DNA of 28,118 nt, from the NCBI GenBank assembly GCA_002478045.1, contig DLLT01000025.1, forward strand, positions 1-28,118, given 5' to 3'. Under the pieces are notes generated by a model. That model was not told the DNA's origin, made no database searches, and worked only from the letters and a program-made list of their open reading frames with translations. The position numbers and the translations under genes are program-made. Origin of the DNA: Porphyromonadaceae bacterium UBA7555 (lineage in GTDB: Bacteria > Bacteroidota > Bacteroidia > Bacteroidales > Muribaculaceae). This document shows, piece after piece, positions 15,313 to 24,884 of the stretch (position 1 is its first letter; every line of letters begins with the position of its first letter).

Positions 15313-18300
15313 CTTGGTGATGGTGAGACGCGAGCCGGAGCTGTGGGCGGTCAGGTCGGGGGCTTGGTCGCAGGTGACGGTGGCTATTCCCGAGGTGTAA
15401 GTGCCGGCGACGGTGGCATATAGCGTGTACTCGTAGACGTACACGCCTTTGGGCATATAATATATGTAGAAATTGGTGCGGTCGGGGCGACTTTCGCGAT
15501 AGGCGCCCAGGGCGTAGTTCCACACGTATTGCGACACTTGCTCTTGCGGGATAAGGCCTGCGGGACGCTCGTCACTGATGGTGATGGTGCTGAACGGGCG
15601 GTCGGCCTTGATGGTCAGGCGTACGGTGACGGTCGAGCCTACGGGGACGGCGGTGTCCTCCCCGATGGCGTAGGTCTTGCCGTCCGCGGCTGTGACGGTG
15701 AGCATCTTGTCTATGGACACTTCGCCGTCGGTGAAGGCGTCAATCTTGGATGCTTCGGCAGTGTACACGTCCGTGACGGCGCCGTAGGCCGGGACATCCG
15801 AGTGCTTGTCCAGCGTCAGTGTTCCCGCGCCGGTGTCGGCGATGGCGGCGTCAATGACGCCTTTGCGTCCATCCATATCGGATATTGCTACGGGACGGTC
15901 GCCGAAGGTGACGTAAGGTGCCACGGGATTGGAGGCCCAGGAAGTGCCGCTATTGATGAAGGCGTCTACGGTGTAGGCAGTCAGTGCGCTATTGCCCCAA
16001 TCGGTGCCTTGACGGCGTACGATGAGGTACTCGCGTATGGCATCGGTCTGCGAAGACTGCCCGGTGACGGCGCCGTAGGCTTCGAGGAGGTTGCCGTAGG
16101 TGAGCAGGTCGCGGACGTTGCGGAATTCCATACCCTTGCCGGGGCGATGAGTGCCGAACTGGTCAAGCGAGCCGATGATGGTGCGAGCCATAGCGCGGTT
16201 GGCGTTGTAATGGAGCACGAGTGCGGCTACGGCTTTGTCGTGTACCGAGAATTTCTTCCAATTCTTGATGATATGCTGTACGGTTTTGTCAATGACCTGA
16301 CGGCCGTGGAGGCTCGGTGCGGGGGTGTCCCAAGCGGGGCGCAGTGCGGCGTAGGTGTAGTCCGGCGCCTCGACACGTTCGTCCGCATAGCGGAGCGCTT
16401 CGGTGCACAGGGCATCGATGTCTGCGGTGTCGTACCCGGCCATACGCAATGTGGCTACGCGGTCCAGGACGAAGATTGTGGCCCAGAGCGATGACTCGCT
16501 GCACCATTTGCCCCACGAGAGGCCGCCGTCATGGCGTTGGAGGTCGGAGAGGATCTTGACGGCTTGGCGACGTATGGCTTGTGCTTGCTTGACGTCCACG
16601 GGGATTTGCAGCTCGGGATGAGCCTTGGCCAGGCTCAGGGCGATGACGGAGCCGAAATAGGCGTTGGCGGCGCAGGTGGCCGTGGATGCCGGTATTTCGG
16701 TGATGGAAGGCAGAGCTTCGACGACACTCCACATGGGATTGGCGGTGAAGTGTAGCGAGCGTACGGCGTCCGTACCTTCGATGGCGGGGAGGTCGAGCGA
16801 GAGGATGCTGTCGGCGGCACCGAGGTAGAAGTTGCGGCTGTCGGTGACGCGTGCGCTCGAAGCCAGCAACGGTAAGGCGTATTGCTCACCGTCGCCACAG
16901 ACGTCATTGGCCGCGCGTACACGGAAGCCCAGACTGTCGGCATCGGCGAGCGTCAGACGCTCTTCGATATCCATAGAGACTATACCCGAAGCGCCGGGGG
17001 CCAAATCCAGGGTGTAGGACTTGGAGGCCAGTACAGAGTCACTTTTGACGTCAAAGACTTCGGCCACGGCAGTGATGCGCGTGGGCGCATCGGTGTTGTT
17101 GGTGATATTGGTGAGGAGTTCGGCACTGTCGCCGCGGCGGATGAATTGCGGCACGACAGCCTTGACTATCACCGGCTTGACGGAGGTGACGGTCTGCTTG
17201 AGCGAAGCGGTGCGCATATCCTTGGTCCATGCCGTGGCCGTGAAATGCCATGTCGAGGGCGTGGCCGGGATGTCCACCTTCACATCGGCGTATCCATCGC
17301 GGTCTGTCGTCAGGGTCGGCAGCCACAGGGCATTCAAGACGTCGTCCTTACGGAACTCGACTTGCGACAAGACACTTTTATCGGAGTCTGATCTTATTAT
17401 AACAAGTTCATTCAAAACCGGGCCTTCACCTATACCCGGCGTGATTGCGGCGTATGCGGATTGTACTCCGGACACTTCCCCTGACAACTTAGACGTGTCC
17501 CCTTCCGCCGTAGCCATATCACAACATTCTTCCACTTCGGAGTTGTTGGCTCGACTATTGGCCTTGTACATTCTGCCGTAACCGCGAATAAATAACCGAG
17601 ATTCGCCGTATATCCATTCGGGCAAATCAAGCGTGAGAACGTCCAATAATTCAGGGTCAATGGAAGCACCGAATCCGAAGCCACGATAATGTGGCATCTC
17701 TAAGCGCAGACCGCGCCTGCGCCCAGTGTCGGCCAAAGCCGGCCTTAACGTGCTCATCGAATAGAACGTCAAGATGCGCGTGTCGTACATATTCAGCGCC
17801 AGAGCGGCGGAAACGCCGCGTCCGTCGGCATCAACCGTGCGCAGGCGCCATTGCTCACGGGCTCCGGCGGTGACACGATCGCGGAAGGTCTCGGTGATGA
17901 CACGCATCTGCGGCTTCTCGGGCTTGGCGTCAATCTCAAAATACGTATTACGATATTCTCCGTTGCGTATACCCGTTGCGACTACCCTCCCCGAAACATT
18001 GTCACCAAAGATTTCGTAAAGGTTGACGCGATGCCATCCACCCTTGAAGCGACGGATGACGGGTGTGCCGTTTTCGGCGGCAAAGATTATGTGGATGTCC
18101 TTATTGCCGTTTACGCATAATGTCAGGATGCCATCACCAAGGCGAGAATCGGGTGTCCAAATAATCTCGCCGTCGGGCGTGACGTTGACTTTGGTGTCGT
18201 AGATGGGTATTGTTCTTTTGGCCTTGACGGCGGTGGAATCCTGCGGGCATACTTCCAAGAGGTACTCGCCGGGGGCTATGCCGGAGATGTCCGGAGCAAA

Positions 18301-20661
18301 TTCGCCGACGGTAGCGGTGCCTTGTCGCACGATGCTGTCTCCCTTAACGTGTGACTCAATCTTTATGGCCCAGACGATGGAAACGTCCTTGATTTCGGTC
18401 TTATCCGGGGCAGTCATTCCTACTTTTAATATCACGGGCTGCGAGGCGTCGAGACTTTGAGCGAACTTGCCGTTTTGCAGGACATCAACCGTAATCTTAT
18501 TGGGGAATATGGCGTCAAAGTCGAAGTTCTCGCTGATGGTTGTACCCATAGGCGTGGTCAACGTAATAGTTCCGTTAACACGGCGCTCGTAGGTGAATGA
18601 ATTCTCAAAATACTCAGCAAACGACTTGTCTGAGCCTTTAATGCTGTCCAGATGCAGCTCGAAGCGTCCGTCGGCGCCGGTGGTCACGGTGTCGCATAGC
18701 TCGTCGTCATCGTCATCCTTGAATGTCACGGTGGCACCGGCTATGGGCAAGCCGGCATAGGTGGAAGCCAGGCCGCGTATTACGGCCGAATTGGATGCAT
18801 GGTTCGGTATGGCGACCAGCGAATCGAGGCGCGCCTGCGGAAGGCTGAAGTCGCCGACGGTGAAAGGCGCAACGTCCGAGGCGTTGTCGCTACGGACGTA
18901 AATGCGATGCGTACCCATGCGCGTGTCCTCGGGGATGGTGAAAGTGCCCGTGGCGCGACCGTAGGCATCGGTGACGGCCTTGTCCTCGGCCAGGGTCTTT
19001 TCGTTGGAATGAAGTTCAATGTCCAGTTTGACGCCGGGCAATGCCTTTACCGTATCGGCCAAAACCGCAATCCAGCGCACCTGCTGACCGGGACGATAGG
19101 TGGACAGGTCGGTGGAGACGGTCAGGGTTTGGGGGCTTTCGCTGTAACGGCGTTCGGGGCGTACGTATACTCTTTTGTTGCAATCTACTATGCCTGTGGA
19201 TGTTCGGTAGCAAATTGTCCCGTTTACGGAACGAGGCATTTTTACCGTTCCGCCGGCGTCGGTGCGGCCCGGCGAGGTGTAACGCTTCTTTTTGTTGCCG
19301 GTATCTATGAGTACTTCGAGTCCTTGGACAGGTTTGCCCGTGGTGGCTTCGAGCATAGTGACGAATGTCCCTGTGTCATTGGTAGTGACAACGGGCATAT
19401 ACCCTATAACCTTAAAGAAACCGTAATTGTCGACTTCTTTGTCTTCAATGGCAATGGTGAAGGCGTACTCGCCTATGGGCAATTGCACGGCCACGCTGTC
19501 TGTGACATCTACCGTGGGGTCGGTGGCGTTGAGATTGAGTGTCAGCGTCTTGACGGGTAGTTTCATCGGGGCTTTGGACTTGATTTGACGAAGGCCGCGA
19601 TTGATTGTATAATCCATATCAGTGTATATACGCAACTCGGCGGTTTTGACATTGCGGACGGTGTATTTCAGGATGATATCTTGTCCGGCTATGCCGACTT
19701 CCCCGACAGGATGTATCGAGATGCTCGGCTTGGTGAAATCGGCAATGGCGTTGAGGGCGTAAGGCTCGACCCACGTGCCGCGAGTGTCTTGGGCCAGGTC
19801 TCGGAGGGTGGCCAGGTATGCTTTGTCTCCGAGTTTTTTGTTTAAGTTCAGCGGAGTGGTCAGTATGGTGTAGGCAATGATTTCGCTGTTGGGATTGGCC
19901 TTGTACCGCGCCCAAAGGTCGAGTGTGGCTTTGGCGTTATCGCCGGGCGCGAATTGGGCCGCAAGTTTGGCCGTCCACATCATCCACGGGGCCGAGCCTT
20001 CGGGGTGCTTGGCAAGGATTTGTCCGCGGACGGCAGTAGACAGCGACGGCGAGAGCATCAGTCCGCCTTCCAAAATTTTGGAGGCGACAAAATCGCATAC
20101 CGCGGGGTAGTATGTGCGCGTAAGGCGGTCGGCCTTGACGGCCTTGGCCCAACGCTCTATTGTGGTGTTGTCGGCGGCCTTCCATGCCTCGGCGAGCAGC
20201 GAGTCCACCACTGCCGTAAAGGCGGCGGTGTCCCACTCGGCGATGTCTGCCGGGCGCGGCCCTTGGGGGAGGGTGCGTCCGCGCATACGCCAGCGGTTGT
20301 CGGCGCGGTATTTGTTGTAAAGTTGAGCGGCATAGAGGTTGAACATGGCCTTGGCATCGGGCGTCTTTTGCCGTGCGGCGTATTGCAGGACGTCGGCTAT
20401 GGAAGTCTTGAGCGAATCGGCGTCTATAGATTCGGCGGCTTTGGTCTTTTGCATCAAAGCCAACAGCTGCACCGCAGCATCGCCATCGCGGACGGCTTGG
20501 GCCAGGGCGGCATCGGCATCGCGTATCACGTCGCGCGGATATGCGAAGTCCGGCTTTTCGAAGGTCGAGGAGGCTGAAACCGCCGTTGCGACAAACAATG
20601 CTGATATTAAAGTGATTAGACAGCGGTATGGGGCGCTATCAGAAGTTCGTTGTCTTTTCAT
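15310..20661 (-). CDS. Alpha-2-macroglobulin family protein without a thioester
   Basis: 1783 residues. The N-terminus has a signal peptide (CLITLISALFVATAVSASS) without a lipobox Cys, so export is predicted but not lipid anchoring. A helical region follows to about 300, then repeated MG beta-sandwich domains. The A2M domain begins near residue 1113 with WLPTLTTDRDGYADVKVDIP and continues through TWHFTATAWTKDMRTASL. The helical thioester-type domain lies about 1290-1570 (LQRHDGGLSWGKW), followed by a receptor-like beta domain ending LTITK. At the thioester position the sequence is C1330-A-A-N rather than C-x-E-Q, so no covalent trapping is expected. Bacterial relatives are periplasmic protease traps or cell-surface defence proteins. 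This one probably works, if as an inhibitor, by physical trapping. It is last in the leftward run. Confidence 0.88.
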   Translation of the reverse strand: MKRQRTSDSAPYRCLITLISALFVATAVSASSTFEKPDFAYPRDVIRDADAALAQAVRDGDAAVQLLALMQKTKAAESIDADSLKTSIADVLQYAARQKTPDAKAMFNLYAAQLYNKYRADNRWRMRGRTLPQGPRPADIAEWDTAAFTAVVDSLLAEAWKAADNTTIERWAKAVKADRLTRTYYPAVCDFVASKILEGGLMLSPSLSTAVRGQILAKHPEGSAPWMMWTAKLAAQFAPGDNAKATLDLWARYKANPNSEIIAYTILTTPLNLNKKLGDKAYLATLRDLAQDTRGTWVEPYALNAIADFTKPSISIHPVGEVGIAGQDIILKYTVRNVKTAELRIYTDMDYTINRGLRQIKSKAPMKLPVKTLTLNLNATDPTVDVTDSVAVQLPIGEYAFTIAIEDKEVDNYGFFKVIGYMPVVTTNDTGTFVTMLEATTGKPVQGLEVLIDTGNKKKRYTSPGRTDAGGTVKMPRSVNGTICYRTSTGIVDCNKRVYVRPERRYSESPQTLTVSTDLSTYRPGQQVRWIAVLADTVKALPGVKLDIELHSNEKTLAEDKAVTDAYGRATGTFTIPEDTRMGTHRIYVRSDNASDVAPFTVGDFSLPQARLDSLVAIPNHASNSAVIRGLASTYAGLPIAGATVTFKDDDDDELCDTVTTGADGRFELHLDSIKGSDKSFAEYFENSFTYERRVNGTITLTTPMGTTISENFDFDAIFPNKITVDVLQNGKFAQSLDASQPVILKVGMTAPDKTEIKDVSIVWAIKIESHVKGDSIVRQGTATVGEFAPDISGIAPGEYLLEVCPQDSTAVKAKRTIPIYDTKVNVTPDGEIIWTPDSRLGDGILTLCVNGNKDIHIIFAAENGTPVIRRFKGGWHRVNLYEIFGDNVSGRVVATGIRNGEYRNTYFEIDAKPEKPQMRVITETFRDRVTAGAREQWRLRTVDADGRGVSAALALNMYDTRILTFYSMSTLRPALADTGRRRGLRLEMPHYRGFGFGASIDPELLDVLTLDLPEWIYGESRLFIRGYGRMYKANSRANNSEVEECCDMATAEGDTSKLSGEVSGVQSAYAAITPGIGEGPVLNELVIIRSDSDKSVLSQVEFRKDDVLNALWLPTLTTDRDGYADVKVDIPATPSTWHFTATAWTKDMRTASLKQTVTSVKPVIVKAVVPQFIRRGDSAELLTNITNNTDAPTRITAVAEVFDVKSDSVLASKSYTLDLAPGASGIVSMDIEERLTLADADSLGFRVRAANDVCGDGEQYALPLLASSARVTDSRNFYLGAADSILSLDLPAIEGTDAVRSLHFTANPMWSVVEALPSITEIPASTATCAANAYFGSVIALSLAKAHPELQIPVDVKQAQAIRRQAVKILSDLQRHDGGLSWGKWCSESSLWATIFVLDRVATLRMAGYDTADIDALCTEALRYADERVEAPDYTYAALRPAWDTPAPSLHGRQVIDKTVQHIIKNWKKFSVHDKAVAALVLHYNANRAMARTIIGSLDQFGTHRPGKGMEFRNVRDLLTYGNLLEAYGAVTGQSSQTDAIREYLIVRRQGTDWGNSALTAYTVDAFINSGTSWASNPVAPYVTFGDRPVAISDMDGRKGVIDAAIADTGAGTLTLDKHSDVPAYGAVTDVYTAEASKIDAFTDGEVSIDKMLTVTAADGKTYAIGEDTAVPVGSTVTVRLTIKADRPFSTITISDERPAGLIPQEQVSQYVWNYALGAYRESRPDRTNFYIYYMPKGVYVYEYTLYATVAGTYTSGIATVTCDQAPDLTAHSSGSRLTITK

Positions 20662-20703
20662 CGCTGTATTATTTGGGGTAGAGATGAGGCGTAAATGGCT
20701 GTT

Positions 20704-20782
20704 GTTTTGCTATTATAGCTATTATAGCTATTATAACTATTTTGACCGATATGGCTTTTATTGGTTTAATGGCCGGTATGGG
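20704..20782 (+). repeat. 9-bp-period array, family C (copy 1)
   Basis: GCTATTATA occurs three times in phase, then ACTATTTTG and more degenerate units such as ATGGCTTTT. It fills the gap between the DUF115-like gene and the macroglobulin gene. Confidence 0.8.
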
Positions 20783-21673
20783 TCAGTCGAGGGTGCGGCG
20801 CTCGAAGGCGTCAATGAATGAGCCGGGGGTGATGTTGAAGATGTCTATGTGGCGGCTGTGGGCCCAGGCCGCGAGCAGGTGGTAGCTGCGGAAGGCGATG
20901 TAAAAGCTGTGCACAATGTCGTGTAGGCGGTATCCGCGATAGGTGGTGTCCACGCGCTTTTGCTCCGAGGCATCGTCCTTGTAGAAGTGGGGCTGGACGG
21001 AAATGACGTTGTTGTCGTCGTCCACGGCTATGGTGCGCATCCACGAGTGGTCGGCTCCGGCGACGTATATCGTGCCAAATCCGAGCCATGCGGCTGCCAT
21101 AATGGCGGGAATGAGGACGTTGCGCGGGCGCGGCATACCCAGGCGGTGTGTGTATGCCCAATGTGTCAGCCACTGCCAGCCTTCGAGGCCTACGGCGTTG
21201 ATACACAATGGATGTATTTGCTTGTTAGCGGTGATGGCAGGGTCGAGGGCGGCGACTTTGCCTTGGGGCACAATCAGCGTCATATTCCAATCGACGGCGG
21301 CGAGGGCGCGGCGCAGGCGCACCATATTGGGCTGCTCCGAGGGGGCAAAGAACAGCGGGTCAACCATGATGTAGTACCGGGGCCGCAGGCGTGTGAATTC
21401 GGGCGCTATGGCGGCAAAATTGACGGCCATAGTCGGCATCGTTGCCAGTCGGTCGCCATGCTCGGCTATGGTCTGCGCCAGCGAGGGGCCGTTGCCCATA
21501 ACGACTATGGCATCGCCGCATGCGGCATCGCGGTGCGGCCACGAGCGAGTGCAGCGCGACTGAAGCAGCATCTTGGCTACGCTCTTCAGCGAAGGTGCGG
21601 TCCGCGTCAGCGCGTGAGTGATTTTAGATATCGTCTTGCCCATAACGGTGGGTATTAAGTCTTTGTATGACAT
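20783..21673 (-). CDS. MptE/DUF115-like or CstI-like protein of a glycan cluster
   Basis: 296 residues. The clearest motif is VVMGNGPSLAQT at 58-69, the nucleotide-binding GNGPSL shared by DUF115 (MptE-like) proteins and CstI-type sialyltransferases. Further marks are RYYIMVDPLFF, INAVGLEGW and the conserved IYVAGADHSW. No signal peptide or membrane helix is seen. In polysaccharide loci such proteins are usually annotated as 6-hydroxymethylpterin pyrophosphokinase MptE-like or as sugar transferases. The neighbouring glycosyltransferase favours the second reading, but the substrate cannot be told. ATG 21673 overlaps the upstream SDR gene by 50 bp; ATG 21643 would reduce that to 20 bp. Both are plausible. 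Confidence 0.7.
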   Translation of the reverse strand: MSYKDLIPTVMGKTISKITHALTRTAPSLKSVAKMLLQSRCTRSWPHRDAACGDAIVVMGNGPSLAQTIAEHGDRLATMPTMAVNFAAIAPEFTRLRPRYYIMVDPLFFAPSEQPNMVRLRRALAAVDWNMTLIVPQGKVAALDPAITANKQIHPLCINAVGLEGWQWLTHWAYTHRLGMPRPRNVLIPAIMAAAWLGFGTIYVAGADHSWMRTIAVDDDNNVISVQPHFYKDDASEQKRVDTTYRGYRLHDIVHSFYIAFRSYHLLAAWAHSRHIDIFNITPGSFIDAFERRTLD

Positions 21674-22397
21674 CTATCATTTCGGTGGAGCGGCCCGCCG
21701 CGGTCAAGGCGCTACGTACAGCGCTGCTGTCGAAGGTCAGGGAGCGCGTCAGTATGCCATAGTAGCGGCGTCCGTAGAGCCACCGTGCCCACCGGGGGCG
21801 TAGCGTCCCTACCCTCTTGTCGCCCAAGCGATGAGCCAGGGCATCGATGAGGGCGTCAACGGCGGTGTGGCGGCCATCGGTGAGGTTGTATATGCCGGGG
21901 GCTTCTTGCAGCTCGACGCTCAGGCGTGCAACGTCCAGGGCGTGTACGACGCTGAGTGTCGCCGAGTTGTCGCGAATGTGCATCAGCGTTCCGCGTGCTA
22001 TGCCGCGTGCCATGCGCATGGGCAGTCCGGTCATGCCGGTGCCCACAATATTGGCCGGACGAAGTATCAGACAGGGCAGGTCGCGGCGGCGGCAAAAGTC
22101 GGCATACATGACCTCGTCACGCACCAACGGCGAATCGGCTTTCAGCGTGGTGTCCTCGGCGTATCCGCTGCCTTCGGTGACATCGTAGACGTCTGTTGAG
22201 CTTATCATTACGGCTGCATCAATATTGACACCGTCCTCCGGACGGGTGATGACGCGCCATTGCTCGCCGAAGGCTCCGGCAAGGTATTTGACCATGAATT
22301 CGGCACCGGGGCACAGAGCCAGCAGCGTCTTATCGGGCTGCGGCGCCGGGGTGTCGCCCGGACGGTCAAAGTATTCGGTCATAGTTATTTGCGACAT
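21624..22397 (-). CDS. SDR-like (NAD-dependent epimerase family) protein with degenerate active site
   Basis: 257 residues with extended-SDR features: SSTDVYD (66-72), LILRPANIVGTGMTGLP, the NATLSVVHALDVA-like segment (HIRDNSATLSVVHALDVA) and IYNLTDG. The N-terminal dinucleotide motif is not the usual GxxGxxG; only LLALCPGAEFMVKYL is present. The expected Y-x-x-x-K is also missing, replaced by LVRDEVMYADFCRR (91-104). It may be catalytically dead, or use different residues, so the enzyme name is only a family label. It starts 13 bp inside the end of the glycosyltransferase gene and overlaps the next gene, so the three are translated from one transcript. Confidence 0.7.
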   Translation of the reverse strand: MSQITMTEYFDRPGDTPAPQPDKTLLALCPGAEFMVKYLAGAFGEQWRVITRPEDGVNIDAAVMISSTDVYDVTEGSGYAEDTTLKADSPLVRDEVMYADFCRRRDLPCLILRPANIVGTGMTGLPMRMARGIARGTLMHIRDNSATLSVVHALDVARLSVELQEAPGIYNLTDGRHTAVDALIDALAHRLGDKRVGTLRPRWARWLYGRRYYGILTRSLTFDSSAVRSALTAAGRSTEMIDVIQRLNTHRYGQDDI

Positions 22398-23206
22398 ATA
22401 TAGCTCTTTATAACGTGTGTGTAGTGTCTTAGTATATTGAGATGGGAGGCAGGCATACCGTGTCGGCGGAACGAGCGCAGTCGTTCGCGGTTATTGGTGA
22501 CCAGGCGCGAGTACCAGCGCTGGGACAGGCCTCCGGTGTCCATACATACCATATCCAAGGGCAGGTATCGCGGGCGCAACTCGGGGTGCTCGTACAGCCG
22601 CAGCCACATCTCAAAGTCGCCGCCGACGCGGTAGCTCGTATCGTAAGGACCTACGGCCAAAGCGGCGCGGCGGTTCAGATACAGCGTGGGATGGCCCGGC
22701 GCATAGCCTTGGCGCAGCATCGCAGGGGTGAAATGAGCCGCACCGTAGTAGCGCAACACCTTGTCGCTACCGGCGCGGCTGTAATGCAGGTCGCCATAGA
22801 CAAAATCGGGACGGCCGTCTGTGTCGGCACCCTCACTGCCGTCTGTCGCAGCGTCTTCGTCTTCCGTGGCAGCACCTTGTCCGAAGGCTTGGGCTATCTG
22901 TGCCACAATGGTGTCAGTACTGTAGGTGTCTCCGGCATGCAGTAGCCCTATGACGTCCGCCCCGGCATCGAGGGCGGCACTTATGCCGCGGTTGATGGCA
23001 TCGTAGACCCCGGCTGGAGGTGCCGTAATCACCGTAGCGGCGGAGGCACGGCGCTCGGCGTCCAGGACCTCGGCGGTGCCGTCGGTGCTGTTGCCGTCGA
23101 CGATGATATGCAGTATGTCCGCGTTGGTCTGTCGGCGCACCGAGGCTATGGTGCGGCGCAGGCCTTCGACATTATTGCGGGTGATGGTGATGACGGCTAT
23201 CTGCAT
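22385..23206 (-). CDS. Family 2 glycosyltransferase
   Basis: 273 residues with a GT-A fold opening VITITRNNVEGLRRTIASV. The nucleotide-binding IIVDGNSTDGT is at 34-44, GVYDAINRGI near 66-75, and HAGD (90-93) stands at the DxD position. VGGDFEMWLRLYEHPELR is the acceptor-side ED/DFE region, with the catalytic base probably in GGDFEMW. It most resembles the WcaE/WcaA-like transferases of Bacteroidales capsule or O-glycan clusters. A variable Asp/Glu/Gly-rich loop is inserted after the HAGD region (QGAATEDEDAATDGSEG). The start ATG 23206 has no membrane segment after it, so the protein is cytoplasmic or peripheral. Sugar donor and acceptor are unknown. Confidence 0.88.
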   Translation of the reverse strand: MQIAVITITRNNVEGLRRTIASVRRQTNADILHIIVDGNSTDGTAEVLDAERRASAATVITAPPAGVYDAINRGISAALDAGADVIGLLHAGDTYSTDTIVAQIAQAFGQGAATEDEDAATDGSEGADTDGRPDFVYGDLHYSRAGSDKVLRYYGAAHFTPAMLRQGYAPGHPTLYLNRRAALAVGPYDTSYRVGGDFEMWLRLYEHPELRPRYLPLDMVCMDTGGLSQRWYSRLVTNNRERLRSFRRHGMPASHLNILRHYTHVIKSYICRK

Positions 23207-23229
23207 ATTGTTATGGTTTGTAGGTAATT

Positions 23230-23289
23230 ATTGGCTGATGGAGCTGTTTTGGCTGTTTTGGCTGCTATTATGGCTGTTATAATTATAAC
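23230..23289 (+). repeat. 9-bp-period array, family C (copy 2)
   Basis: TTTTGGCTG occurs twice in phase, then CTATTATGG and CTGTTATAA. It lies between the membrane-protein gene and the glycosyltransferase gene. Confidence 0.7.
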
Positions 23290-23310
23290 GTGCGGGGCGG
23301 ACGGATTATT

Positions 23311-24750
23311 TCACTCGGTGGGCGGATACAGAATGGTTTGCATAACGAAACAGGCGACGAGGATCGCCAGCAGGGCGAGTCCGGCCCATGTCATCCAGCT
23401 GCGTAGCGAGCGCTTGGGACCGAGCGCTGCCATAGATACGGCGGGTGCCACCAGGGGCACTGCCATGAGTCCGTAGCGCGAGATGGTGCCGCCGAAGAGA
23501 TAGCAGGGTATGAGCCAGCACAGCATAGCCCACAGCACCAGGCGCGTAACGCTCTTCAAGCGGGAGTAAGGTATGGTCATGCTTATACGATACTCGCGGC
23601 GCACGTACAATAGGTAGTAGAAGGCCATAAGGCCGAAGATATACCACGGATAGGCGATATGGGCGTATAAGGACGTGGGACCGTAGAGAATGTCGCGACC
23701 CCAGTTCCAGGGAAAGGGTATGAGAAATTGGACGGCGGCGGTCACCGGCAGCATCAGCACTTTAAAGTATACGGGGAGGGTGGCATAGTCGCCTATGAAG
23801 TTGTAATAAGCCAGCTGGTTGGGAGCATCGTAGCGTATCCAATCGTTGGAGGCACTCATACGGATAATTCCATCGGCTTCGGGGGTGATTCGGGCGATAT
23901 TGCCCACGCCCCACAGCAGTATGCAAAATCCGGCGCACAGCCCTGTATATGTAATGGCGCGGCGGCGGTTTTCGGCTTCGGCAGCGGCGGGGAGGATGCA
24001 TATGATGGTGCCTATGGCTATAGCCAACAGCATATTGGGACGCACCGGCAGCAACATAATCGCGCCGATGTATATGGGGACAATGATGCGGAGCATACTA
24101 CGGTCACCGGAGGATGCAAAGCCGACGCCGACCATGGCGAAGGATGCGCACACCCAGGCGTCCTTGATCAGAAGCGTACCCGAGGTCAGGAAGTAGCACA
24201 CGGCGGCGGCGCAGGCCATGGACACGGCGGCGATGCGTCGGTTGGCGGTCAGTCGCCAAGCGATGATGCCCGAGCAGAGTATGGACACGAGGATGGCCGC
24301 CATACTCACCATAAGCCCGGCGGAGATGCTGACGCCGGTGATGGACATGACCGCGGCGATGATACCGCCGTACATGCCGTAGGTGGAGGGTATGGCTTTG
24401 CCTCCGGCGTCCAGGCGGTACAGAGCATCGTTCCATGTACGCAATGCATCGCTGTTGTAGAGCACGGGGGCGGCATCGGTGCCGCCGCTGACTATGGTGA
24501 AGTAGTTGACATTGATGACGATACCTATACTTAGGAGGGTGGCGGCCCCCAGCAGTATGTAGGCGCCGAGGCGCGAGGCCCCGCCGCACCCGAAGCCATA
24601 GACTGCGAGGACTACCACGGTGATACCGGCAAATCCGGCAAATGCCGCCGGCGGCGCTCCGGGCAGGAAGTACATACATGCACCTACGACCAGAGCCGCC
24701 GCAGCGCATGCGGCAACGAAGGTCTTGGGGATGTGTGCAATCTTGTCCAT
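23311..24750 (-). CDS. Polytopic inner-membrane protein, possible glycan polymerase or GT-C-like
   Basis: 479 residues with about 10-12 hydrophobic helices. The first is near residue 10 (TFVAACAAAALVVGACMYF) and the last near 455 (WAGLALLAILVACFVM). Between early helices lies a soluble loop (YNSDALRTWNDALYRLDAGGKAIPSTYG). Another comes after the middle set (RITPEADGIIRMSASNDWIRYDAPNQ), then FLIPFPWNWGRDILYGP. I do not recognise a named family. The topology, with loops rich in aromatic and charged residues and a glycosyltransferase gene downstream, suggests an O-antigen polymerase- or mannosyltransferase-like role, unproven. The gene is separated from both neighbours by family C arrays. Confidence 0.65.
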   Translation of the reverse strand: MDKIAHIPKTFVAACAAAALVVGACMYFLPGAPPAAFAGFAGITVVVLAVYGFGCGGASRLGAYILLGAATLLSIGIVINVNYFTIVSGGTDAAPVLYNSDALRTWNDALYRLDAGGKAIPSTYGMYGGIIAAVMSITGVSISAGLMVSMAAILVSILCSGIIAWRLTANRRIAAVSMACAAAVCYFLTSGTLLIKDAWVCASFAMVGVGFASSGDRSMLRIIVPIYIGAIMLLPVRPNMLLAIAIGTIICILPAAAEAENRRRAITYTGLCAGFCILLWGVGNIARITPEADGIIRMSASNDWIRYDAPNQLAYYNFIGDYATLPVYFKVLMLPVTAAVQFLIPFPWNWGRDILYGPTSLYAHIAYPWYIFGLMAFYYLLYVRREYRISMTIPYSRLKSVTRLVLWAMLCWLIPCYLFGGTISRYGLMAVPLVAPAVSMAALGPKRSLRSWMTWAGLALLAILVACFVMQTILYPPTE

Positions 24751-24775
24751 CTTACGTTGTCTTTTTTATTGTTAT

Positions 24776-24869
24776 GCAGCTTGTTATGGCTGACATAGCT
24801 CTTATGGCTGTTATAGCTCTTATAGCTCTTATGGCTGTTATAGCTCTTATAGCTCTTATGGCTCTTACA
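24776..24869 (+). repeat. 9-bp-period array, family C (copy 3, longest)
   Basis: About ten 9-mers alternate among GCTCTTATG, GCTGTTATA and GCTCTTATA. The pattern GTTATA-GCTCTTATA-GCTCTTATG recurs every 27 bp, a higher-order repeat. It ends 16 bp from the porin stop codon. Confidence 0.9.
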
Positions 24870-24884
24870 GTGTCTTTACCGGGG

